From Zeugodacus cucurbitae (taxonomy: Eukaryota > Arthropoda > Insecta > Diptera > Tephritidae): a stretch of 64,000 bases of DNA. Under the pieces are notes generated by a model. It was not told the origin of the DNA. It saw only the letters and a list, made by a program, of their open reading frames with translations, and did no database searches. The DNA is taken from contig NC_071672.1 of NCBI RefSeq assembly GCF_028554725.1, forward strand, positions 30,896,944-30,960,943, written 5' to 3'. Shown piece by piece: positions 54,421-64,000 of the stretch; within the stretch, counting starts at the first letter, position 1; every line of letters begins with the position of its first letter. A program made the translations under genes and the position numbers.

Positions 54421-55960
54421 ACAAACATATATCCGCAATATTCTTGTAGCAACAACTCGGGATCTACGAAACCCTGCTGAAGGCTGTTCAAAAAACATTT
54501 CATAATATTATAAATGCATAAATGCGTATATACATATATACATATTCTATATAAACAAATGTAGATACTTAAGTACTTTATTAATGTATGTACCTTATTA
54601 ATTTGAAAAATCCATTTCATTTGATTCCAGTGAGTACGAACTATAACTACAGTTTTATATTATACTATATCTATATGTAAATACATACATACATAGGTAT
54701 ATTATAAATGCGCAAGTACATTGGTATTGGCAATGTGGAGTTGTCTTCGGCACTCGCCATGTCGTCGTCGTTGAAATCGCTTAAGGCAGGACAGTGGGCA
54801 GTTAGTTGTGCGGCAGTAACAAATGGAGTGGGCAGCGTACTTATGATTCGCTTGCGTGCCTGTATGCGTGTAGGAGCTATACTTCGTTGGCACTTGCTTG
54901 TGTATAGCCAACTGTTGGGGGTTCGGCATGATGGCGCTAGTCGGGAAATATAGCAGTTTAAAACTAGAATTTTTTGTGTCTGAAATCGTCAAACTTACAG
55001 CAAAAGAGCAGACTTATTATTTCATTTCATTTATAGAATTATTTAATAGAAATATTTAATTATTAAATCAAATAAACATTTCGTAGTCTCTGCTTTGAGT
55101 TGGTATGCCACTACAGAAATCTGATAATTATAAACTCGTAGAACATCTCGTAATACTAGTGTGGGGATGCTTCATACTTCCAGTAGAGTTTGGACATAAT
55201 CACGTTTTTAGCAAAGATCTAGCTTGCAATAACAAGTATACTCAAAAAAACAGCTGTTAGGGGCACTTCAAGTGTTGGAAGATTCCATTTAAGCGATTTC
55301 GTGCAGGAAAAAACCGGTCCAAAACAGTAAAAACGTTTTCATTCTGACATTATTTCCACCGAGCGTTCGGAAAAGTGGTGAGTCCGCGTTGACCGCCTAG
55401 CAGCATCATCCAAAGTGAAAATAAAAACATAAAATTTTTTGGCAAAGGTTTTAACGAAAAATTTTTGGCTAAAATTTCACGGATTTTTAAACAACGACTT
55501 TCAAACTTTTTAATGACAATAAAGCTAATAATTGGTCAAATATATATCTTCAGCTGTTGAAACTAAACTGAAAAATAAAAACATTATTTATATAATACTA
55601 ATATTTTAGTTTAAGAATAATAAAAGAAGAAAGAGCAAAATATAATTAGAAAAATTTATAAATATGAATTAAGGGTTTCTATAAACTCCTATTTCTACGT
55701 TATTAATGGTGTACTGTTACTGTAGCACCTTTATGTCATTGACTATTTATCATGGGAAGCAAAGTGATAGTTCATAAAACCGTCATTCAGGATGCTTAGT
55801 ATATAATATGTATAATGTACATATATATGTATACATATATCCCCCTAGTTCCTCAATGGCGCATAGAGCCTCATCAAAGTAAGTAAAGAAGGAAATATAT
55901 CCGTATGTAATGGTTGAGGTTGAAACTTGTGGTAATTTTCAAAGCGTACATTGGAAAACA
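54421..55960. other. Unassigned, with a G/C-richer island at 54700-54960
   Basis: Mostly AT-rich with tata/cata microsatellites near 54530 and 54660-54700. 54705-54955 is G/C-richer, with open frames on both strands but no domain I recognise. No gene can be supported. Confidence 0.35.
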
Positions 55961-57650
55961 AGTAAGTAAGGGCTATGTTCGGATGTAAACGAATATTTTA
56001 TGCTCACGTATTTTTATACTCTCGCAACAAAAGTTGCTGAAGAGAGTATTATAGTTTCGTTCACATAACGGTTGTTTGTAACACCCAAAACTAAACGAGT
56101 TAGATATGGGGTTATATATACCAAAGTGATCAGGGTGAGGAGTGGAGTTCAAATCCGAATGTCTGTCTGTCCGTCCGTCCGTCTGTGCAAGCTGTAACTT
56201 GAGTAAAAATTAAGATATCTTGATGAAACTTGGCACACTTATTTCTTGGCACCATAGGAAGGTTGCTTTCGAAAATGAGTAAAATCGGAATCACTGCCAC
56301 GCCCACAAAATGGCGAAAACCGAAAACACATAAAGTGCCATAACTAAGCCATAAATAAAGCTATGGAAATAAAATTTGGTATGAAGGATCGCACTATGAA
56401 GGGGCATATTTGGATGTAATTTTTTTGGCCCCCTACTAAGTTTTTTGTACATATCTCGCAAACCAATAGAGCTACATAAACCAAACTTTCTGCAGTCGTT
56501 TTTTTTAGCCACTTCCTAATACAGTCCAAAAATGAGAGAAATCGGATCATAACCACGCCCACCTCCCATACAAAAGTTATGTTGAAAATTACTAAAAGTG
56601 GGTTAACTCACTAACGAAAAATGTCGGAAGCACTAAATTTCACATAAGAAATGGCAGATGGAAGCTGCACTCAGATTTTTTTACAAAATGGAAAATGGGC
56701 GTGGCGTCGCCCACTTATGGGTCAAAAACCATATCTCAGGAACTACTCGACCGATTTCAATGAAACTTGGTTTGTAATAGTTTCCTTACATCCCAATGAT
56801 ATGTTGTGAAAATAGGCCAAATCGCTTCACAACCACAAAGTAAGCACTAGTGAAGATATCGGTGCAGAACTTTGCATAAATACTATGTTAATAGTATGGC
56901 AGCCCCATTCTAAAAATCGCCGAAATCGGGCCATAGGTTTTTAAGGCCCCATATATCGAACACGAGGACCTCGGTGCTTCTAACCTAATATTATGATTTC
57001 CAACTTTCAATGGACTTTATACAATATAATATATTAATTAAGTTAAATAAATAAATTGCGAGAGTATAAAATTAAACCCGAACTTAGCCCTTCCTTACTT
57101 GTTTTTATATAATTATGTATTAAGATAAAATACAATTTGACTCATATGGGCGACATAAAGTCTACTAGAATAACGAAAGTAATTATATGTAGAATATGCG
57201 AGCTTACCCCAGCACCTGGACCTATTTCAACTATTTTTGCCACCTAGCTACATACATTATATCCGAGATTTACGTTCACTTAAGACATCTCACATATTAA
57301 CCGATATATACGGTATTAAGTCCACCGGAAGTTTGAAAATCCAAATAGGAGGTATATGGGGGACCTGATTTTGCCCATTTTTGGGACAGAGGCACACTAT
57401 TAGAAGGAGCACATGTTCTTTGAATTTAGAATATCTAAAGGATTTACTAAGGGGAATTGTCTTATGACCTAGTTATAGCACTTTCTAACTTTGGTTAACG
57501 CCATTTTGTGTGTTGTTTGACGTGGTAATGGTCCGTCTCTTATGGTACAAAGAGATATGAGTACCAAGTTTCAATAACATATCGCAAGTTTTGCTCAAGG
57601 TATCGCTTGCACGGACGGACAGAGAAGTATCCGAATTTCAACAAAAAAAC
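55961..57650 (-). mobile_element. Old DINE-1-like copy, reverse, split by a younger one
   Basis: 55961-56019 is the reversed 3' terminus (aacaagtaagtaagggctat; hairpin decayed). The rest resumes at 57108 (tatataattatgtattaaga) and runs to the inverted GTCY remnant ggacggacagagaagtatcc at about 57615. Between lies a complete forward copy. Confidence 0.75.
56020..57107 (+). mobile_element. DINE-1-like copy, forward, nested
   Basis: tatactctcgcaacaaaagt at the 5' end, GTCY tract at about 56161-56184 (gtctgtctgtccgtccgtcc), all blocks, and 3' end aaattgcgagagtataaaat. The same hairpin lesion as 3866-4939 (attaaacccgaac) precedes tagcccttccttacttgttt. Two internal deletions, near 56429 and 56836, shorten it. 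Confidence 0.85.
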
Positions 57651-58130
57651 CAGTCATCGCTTGTTTTAAATGGCGGCACTGCACAATACTTCTGCAAGCG
57701 TCTGCTGTCTGGCAACCAAAACTATAGCAACTATTTTATTTAAAAAATTAAAATTTAAAAAGTCTTTTCGTTTTACATTAAAGAGTAGGATAAGCATATA
57801 ATATAAAAGTAAAATAAAAAAATTAAATAAAAATAATATAATAATAACAGTACAAAGTTTATATTTATAACTGCTGTTTAATAAAAGGTTCATATTTTTG
57901 CCTATTCTTCAACAGTTTTGACCATAAAAAACATTATTTATTAACCCAAAATCCTTAAAGGTACTTTCTTCCGATACTACTATGAAAGTAGAAAGAATTT
58001 CAGCCTAATTGGTCAATAGATTTTTGAGTCACAACCCGATCAGTTTCGCGATATATAGTTTCGAGATAATCGCATGCTAAGTAAAGAAAGAACCATTTGT
58101 ATACAATATTTCGAGTATATTTTTAACATA
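57651..58130. other. Unassigned AT-rich stretch
   Basis: No gene or known repeat seen. Confidence 0.4.
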
Positions 58131-58384
58131 CAGTACTTTTCGTTTAATTGACCCTATGGTTAATTGGTTTCCCCGTTTAATTGAACGGTGTTATGGGGCA
58201 AAAAATATAGCATATGAAGGCACATGTAAATTCTATCTGATAATTGGACTCGGTTAATTGATTTTCCCGCATAGTTCGTTCATAATATATGTCATCAAAA
58301 ATCATTTTCCTTTGAAATTTCCCCGGTTAATTTCACCAAAAAATATTGTTGAAAAAACTATTATTCTAATCAACACTGTATAAT

Positions 58385-59609
58385 TTTTATACTCTCGCAA
58401 CAAAAGTTGCTAAGAGAGTATTATAGTTTTGTTCACATAACGGTTGTTTGTAAGTCATAAAACTAAACGAGTTAGATATAGGGTTATATATATCAAAATG
58501 AGCAGGGTGACGACACGAGTCAAAATCCGAATGTCTGTCTGTCCGTCCGTTCGTCTGTCCGTCCGTCCGTGCAACGGATAACTTGAGTAAAAATTGTGAT
58601 ATCTTGCTGAAACTTTGAACACACGTCCCTTGGGACCGTGAGAGGGTTGCTTTGGGCAAAATCGGACCACTGCCACGCCCACAAAATGGCGAATACCGAA
58701 AACATAAAAAGTGTCATAACTAAGCCATAAATAAAGTTATAAAAGTAAAATTTGGAACAAGGATCGCACTAGAAAGAGGCATATTTGGATGTAATGTTTT
58801 TGGGAAAGTGGGCATGGGCCCGCCCCCAAATCGGTTATTTGTACATATCTCGAAAACCAATAAAGCTATATAAACCAAACTTTCTGCAGTCAGTTCTCTT
58901 ACGTACCCCACCACACACCATGAAATTAGTTGAAATCGGATAATAACCACGCCCACCTCCCATACAAAGGTTTTGTTGAAAATTACTAAAAGTGAGTTAA
59001 CTCAGTAATGAAAAACGCCAGAAACACTAAATTTCACATAAGAAATGGCAGATGGAAGCTGCACTCAGATTTTTTTACAAAATGGAAAATGGGCGTGGTA
59101 TCGCCCACTTATGGGTCAAAAACCATATCTCAGGAACTACTCGACGGATTTCAATGAAACTTGGTTTGTTATAGTTTACTGACATCCCAATGATATGTTA
59201 TGAAAATAGGCCAAATCGCTTCACAACCACGCCTACTTTCTATATTCCAGAACTTTGAAGACGATCTGAATCGTAAACTTTACAATATATAAAGTAAGCA
59301 CTAGTGAAGATATCGATGCAGAACTTTGCACAAATACTACCTTTATAGTGTGGCAGCCCCATTCTAAAAATCGCCGAAATCGGACCATAGGTTTTCAAGG
59401 CCTCATTAATCAAACATGAGGACCTCGGTGCTTCTAACCTAATATTATGGTTTCCAACTTTCAATGCACTTTATACAATATACATATATGACGAATATGT
59501 GGGTCTAATTGTATATTATAATAAAAATAATATAAATAAAGTTAAATAAATTAATTGCGAGAGTATAAAATATTCGGTTACACCCGAACTTAGCCCTTCC
59601 TTACTTGTT
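58385..59609 (+). mobile_element. DINE-1-like copy, forward, complete
   Basis: tatactctcgcaacaaaagt, GTCY tract gtctgtctgtccgtccgttc at about 58532-58570, full internal blocks, ttgcgagagtataaaatatt, hairpin attcggttacacccgaac (one mismatch) and ttagcccttccttacttgtt. It inserted into the Tigger-like element without duplicating the target. Confidence 0.85.
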
Positions 59610-59748
59610 TAATAATAAATTTGAATAACAAATATACATACTATATACATAAATATATTCATAGATACCTATGTTAGTTCATAAAATTGTTATTGCATTT
59701 TTTCCTATAATGGTAAAAAATATTCATATATTTGGTGCACATATGTAC

Positions 59749-62373
59749 CAGAGATCTGCAAGGAGTTACTTGAATTTGGTGTTAACTTGTACAACATCAA
59801 TGTATGTATGACTTGTTACTTGAAAAACGTCAAACATACAAGTCGCAACTTGCTTGTTCCATTTCATACCTAATCAACACAGTGATCAGGTTTGCTTGTT
59901 CGAATCATACACATGTACAGTTTGAAACGTTTCAAATCGTTGCATGTACAGTCGATGCTTGTTCTGTACAAATGACTTGTTGGATTCTTACCAACTCATG
60001 ACAACGAAAACAGTTAGATATCATTCCAGTGTTTTTCCCAATGATTGCGTGACGTGCCCAAAGTATGGCTAATACTATTGACAATATTTCTGAAAAACTT
60101 AGAAGTGGTATTCTAAGAAAATCATTAAAAAGAAAAGGACGTAGATAGTGGATGCACTGATAATGAATTTGTATGCTGCCGTAAATGTGAAGCCATTTTT
60201 CGGCATAATGGAACGCAAACTTCTAACTTACGCCGTCATAAGTGCTTCATAAGGAAAACCAAAGAAATTCCCTGTGTACAAGTAGGACAAGAACAAAAAA
60301 AGGGTAAACCCAAAAAAATGTAAGTATGTCGTAAGTAAATATCTTTTTTAACAGATTTCTTGCAAGAGTGTGTAAATTGGACGGTAGCATACTGCAGACC
60401 ATTTGCAACGTTAGGTGGTGATGGATTTAAGAATGTAGCGCGGCACCTCATTAAAATAGGGCACAAGTTCGGAGAGCACATAGACGTTGACGATTTGATT
60501 CCTCATCCAACAACAGTCTCCCGGCAGATAACTCAGGTCGCAACTGAAAAGAAATTAGAAATGCAGAGCAAACTTCAAAGTATTGTAAACGCTGGGCGTG
60601 CTTCCGTAACTGCTGATATGTGGTGTGAGGCTTTTACGAACAGAAATTTCTTATGTGCAACCATACACTTTTTTTACAATAGCAAATTTGAAGAGTTTGT
60701 TCTAGGCGCGAAAACTCTTGATTTTGAAAAGTCGACTGGGAGAAATATTCGAAACAAGCTTGAAAGCATATTTTTGGAGTTTGGCATTACAAGCTATGAT
60801 GAAATTACTTTTATAACAGACAGAGGCTCAAATATGAAGAAAGCGTTAGAAAATAATACAAAGCTTAATTGCTGCAACCATTTATTTGCTAATGTTTTGC
60901 AAGCTGCTTTTAATTCAACTGCAGAATTAAAGTTATTAATAGAAAATAGTAAAAAGCTGGTTCAATATTTTAAAAAGGCAAATTTACAAATATTTTTAGA
61001 AACAATATTGAAAAATTTTTGTGTAACACGCTGGAACTCAAACTATTATATGTTTAAATCAGTTTATGATAACTGGAGTAAAATCAATGAACAACTGATT
61101 GCAAAATCAGAACTGCAAAAAGTTTCAAATATTAATTTTAATATATTACAATCATTAGTGAAGTTGTGTGATAACTTTGAAATTATTTCGAAAAAACTTC
61201 AAGGCTCAAAATACGTGACAATTCCTTACGTTTATCTGTCAATAACTCGTCTTAGAAAAATTTGCGAACAAAACCAGCAGGACCCTGTTCCTATTTCTGT
61301 TTTAAAATCAAATATGCAAGAAATAGATAACAAATGAACGCCTAACCTAGACATCCGGCATAAGGTCGCAGTATTTCTCTATCCGCCTTCTAATAACGTT
61401 TTAGATTGTAGTTCTATTGCAGAAGTTAAAGATTTTTGCCTACGTAATATACCATCAACTGAATGTTTTTCATTTGACACTACTGTAAATGTAGAAAATT
61501 CAGCTGAGATAGCACAGTCGTCGGATGATTACTTCTTTTTCCCAGACACAGTAAATCTTGAAAATCCGACCACACCTATTACAACAAGTGAGGAAATTGA
61601 GAAATATATACAAAAAAGAACACAATTTGCAAGTAATTTTGATGCCATGGAATGGTGGGAAAGCAACAAAATTGAGTTTCCAACTCTTTCTAGCTTCGCA
61701 TTTAAAATATTAGCAATTCCAGCTAGCAGTGCAGCCAGTGAGCGCACTTTTTCACTTGCAGGTAATATAATTGTAGAGAAACGCAATCGCCTAGCTCCTA
61801 AGATTGTGGATAATATCTTATTTTTAAATTCTGTTTTAAAAAATGAAAATAGCTAAGCAAATAATATGCGTAGAAAATGTACTTGTACAAATAATACGCA
61901 CATATGTATTTATACGGTAATATTCTGAATTTATATACGCATTTCTTATATAACACTTATCAATATATTTATATAAATGAATAATTTCCAAAATTAAATA
62001 AACAAAAAGGTTGAATGAACATGAGAAACCGAAAACTCTACAAAAGTTTTATTTTATTATTATTATTTTCATCCATAAATTGTATCACATACCTTCTAAA
62101 TATGTATGTATACAGATTGATATGAATTGAAAGTACGTACATCGAACAAGTCAAACGTACTTTTCTGCTTAATGTTCAACTCATTGATGTGTACATTTCT
62201 TTCGAACAGAATCATTGGTGCGTATATTTAACACAAGCTGTCCTATCGAACAGCTTGGTATGAAACATACATGGCTTGGCTTGTTTGCCTTAGAGGAGTG
62301 CAACTCATACCTATGAATTGCTTTACAACGTGCTGGCTTGAAGCTTGAAAAAGTTACTTGTTGCAGATCTCTG
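59749..62373 (+). mobile_element. hAT transposon, nearly complete
   Basis: 2625 bp, flanked by a perfect 8-bp duplication, atatgtac, at 59741-59748 and 62374-62381 (fits nTnnnnAn). Ends are cagagatctgcaaggagtta and, inward from the right, cagagatctgcaacaagtaa. It encodes a hAT transposase with few lesions and sits inside a Tigger-like element, making it among the youngest insertions. Confidence 0.92.
60065..61856 (+). pseudogene. hAT-family transposase with one stop and an N-terminal frameshift
   Basis: ATG at 60065 opens MANTIDNISEKLRSG. A shift near 60145 leads to the BED-type zinc finger FVCCRKCEAIFRHNG then LRRHKC (60168-60256). Around 60320-60354 a short GT-AG segment separates it from the main frame; the phases do not match, so either the intron is different or a base is lost. 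From 60355: ADMWCEAFTNRNFL (first catalytic Asp), ITFITDRGSNMKKALE (second Asp), LNCCNHLFANVL (the Cys-x-x-His block), then a TGA at 61335-61337. The same frame is open again for 172 codons and holds the hAT dimerisation domain: AMEWWESNKIEFPTLS and PASSAASERTFSLAGN (catalytic Glu), ending at 61856. One stop in 1.5 kb indicates a recent death or readthrough. Confidence 0.9.
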
Positions 62374-63391
62374 ATATGTACATATGTATGCAGTTTCCTT
62401 TAAGGGGTTAGGTGGGTTGAAGAGGTTGAAAACATGAGTATTTACAATTTTTTTTAATGTATACAATCATATATTTCATTCAGCATATTAAATATACATA
62501 CATATTTAAACAGTATTTTGTGAAATTTATATATACAAATTCCGAAAGCTTAGCCTCATCTTTCATAAAGTGTCCAAAAAAAATTTCTTGCCGTGGTCGT
62601 CATAACTCATTATTGGTTCATCCAAATCAACAAACCAAAACTATTTACTGTTAATGAACGAAGGAAAAAAGAAAGAATATATATTGAATTTTGGATAGAT
62701 TTTGAACTAAAAAATTAACTTTTGTGGTAAAATTTTCGCCATATACTGACTCAAACAAATTGTAGTAATAAAGACGTGTGGAAATTTTTCAACAGAATCG
62801 CTTCATAACTTTTCAAGAAATCATGTCCACTCACTTCAAAATTCGAGCTTTGAGATAAACCCGCTTAATGTTTTACATTCTTGAAATTGTAATCATACCG
62901 ATTTCATAATATTAGATAATATTTTAATATTGTACTATTTAATAAGACAAAAAAACTTTAAAACCTTAAATTGATTCCCACGTAATCGCTTAATTCACCA
63001 AATGGTCCAAATAAGCGGATTCCTGTAATTGAACAAACTGTTCATTTAAACGGGATTCTTTTAATTGAACAAATTGCTCAATTGACCCGGTTAATTGAAC
63101 GAAATTTTGATGTCCAATTAAGCGAAAAGTACTGTTTCATATTTAATTATACAGCGCACGCTCGAAAACGTGAATACCCGGAAACACGCTTTTTTGTGCA
63201 CTGACTATTTTAAAACGCGAACAAACGTTCTTAGACCTTAAATAATTCTGCATTTATCGATATCCCTAAAAACAAATTATGTTTTTTTTTTTGGTTGCAT
63301 GTAACGGGTAACAAGTTTCAGTCGCAAGTTTGGATTTGGATGAAGTGTTTCATCTTAGATTTCGGACGTAAAAATAAGTTCTAAGAAGTCT

Positions 63392-63650
63392 TTGTGCTTG
63401 ACGTTAAAAATAGCTGGAATTCTCAGTCATTTACTAAAAGTGTTGAGTATGATGCTCTTAGCGAAGAAATATAATGTTGCTAAATCCTCAATTTATGGCA
63501 TTAAAGCAAATATTCAAGCAGCATATTTTCTGGGCCTGGAAAAAGAAAAACTCTGCATATTTCAGAGCTGCCAAAAATGGAGAAAGCTATTTATCGTTGG
63601 ATTATCCGTATGCAAAATAAGAACTCGCCAGTAAGAGTTATAATAGTGTA
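63392..63650 (+). pseudogene. Jerky/Tigger-like transposase, N-terminal fragment
   Basis: MMLLAKKYNVAKSSIYGIKA resembles the Psq-type helix-turn-helix of jerky/Tigger proteins (xLAxxYNVxKSTIYDIKK). It is preceded by LTLK and HLLKVLS. In a shifted frame SELPKMEKAIYRWIIRMQNK follows, the next conserved segment. It is frameshifted and lacks everything downstream. Confidence 0.6.
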
Positions 63651-64000
63651 AGAAAAGGATAAAAATCTGTATTAAAAATTCAAAAAATTTACGGACGGCT
63701 TCAAAATTAAAAAAAAAAAAGTTACGGCATTCGACTTCTTCAAATATAGGGCGAAAAATTGTCTACCCTCCCTCAGCTAATTAACCCTTTTATAAAAAAA
63801 ATGTCCCATTTGAACTTGTACCGGGATCAGATATACATATAATGCTAATACGTCCGGATTATTCCTGAAACTTCTGGCAGAAAAACGAATGTCTCCAGTT
63901 TGGAAAAATGAGCTGTATACGAAACAATAATAAAATGTGATTTTAAATTTTTTTATACTTTTTGGGTATTCGCAAATGTGAACTGCCTTGGTTTTAATTA
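63651..64000. other. Unassigned AT-rich stretch
   Basis: No gene or known repeat seen to the window end. Confidence 0.35.

Larger units (their letters stand above)
58131..63134 (-). mobile_element. Tigger-like element (7104 type), inverted, with two nested insertions
   Basis: Left end cagtacttttcgtttaattg preceded by TA; right end aattaagcgaaaagtactg. The pieces 58131-58384, 59610-59748 and 62382-63134 align in order with the inverse of 7104-8234. They are separated by a DINE-1 copy and a hAT element. Without the insertions the element would be about 1.15 kb. Confidence 0.8.

Overview
The window is a repeat-rich block of an insect genome, most likely a higher fly (Diptera, Schizophora). The reasons are about twenty copies of a DINE-1/INE-1-like interspersed element with its (GTCY)n core, R1-like, RTE-like and Jockey/CR1-like non-LTR retrotransposons, mariner, Tc1, pogo, piggyBac, hAT and Merlin transposons, and a wrecked CYP12-type mitochondrial P450. 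No intact host gene is visible; the CYP12 pseudogene at about 11.5-12.9 kb is the only host-gene sequence I can support. The level above Insecta is inference.

Layout. 0-11 kb: DINE-1 copies, one split by a mariner-superfamily deletion derivative (474-1374), a Tc1-like relic, a 1.1 kb Tigger-like element (7104-8234) and an RTE 3' fragment. 11-15 kb: the CYP12 pseudogene, a possible small Helitron and a larger Helitron remnant with helicase sequence (12949-14459). 15-23 kb: DINE-1 copies and a long R1-like retrotransposon on the minus strand. 24-31 kb: a Jockey/CR1-like element with a 158-bp tandem duplication, quiet AT-rich DNA, a hAT MITE and an RTE copy. 31-38 kb: nested DINE-1 copies and a near full-length RTE element.

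38-42 kb: a 3.8 kb Merlin transposon with long inverted repeats and an 8-bp target duplication. Its transposase is split by a hAT MITE, and a 108-bp satellite lies between its 5' repeat and the gene. 42-45 kb: an LTR-retrotransposon relic, a second Jockey/CR1-like copy and a small mariner that still encodes only a DNA-binding domain. 45-54.4 kb: two pogo-like elements tail to tail, each carrying a piggyBac insertion, with Helitron and LINE fragments between them. 55-58 kb: nested DINE-1. 58-63 kb: a Tigger-like element holding a DINE-1 copy and a nearly complete hAT element with a perfect 8-bp target duplication. The end holds a jerky-like transposase fragment.

The genes do not form a pathway. 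They are successive waves of insertion, and the order can be read from who interrupts whom. Element ends were placed by eye from terminal repeats, so boundaries without a stated target duplication are good to about 10-30 bp.
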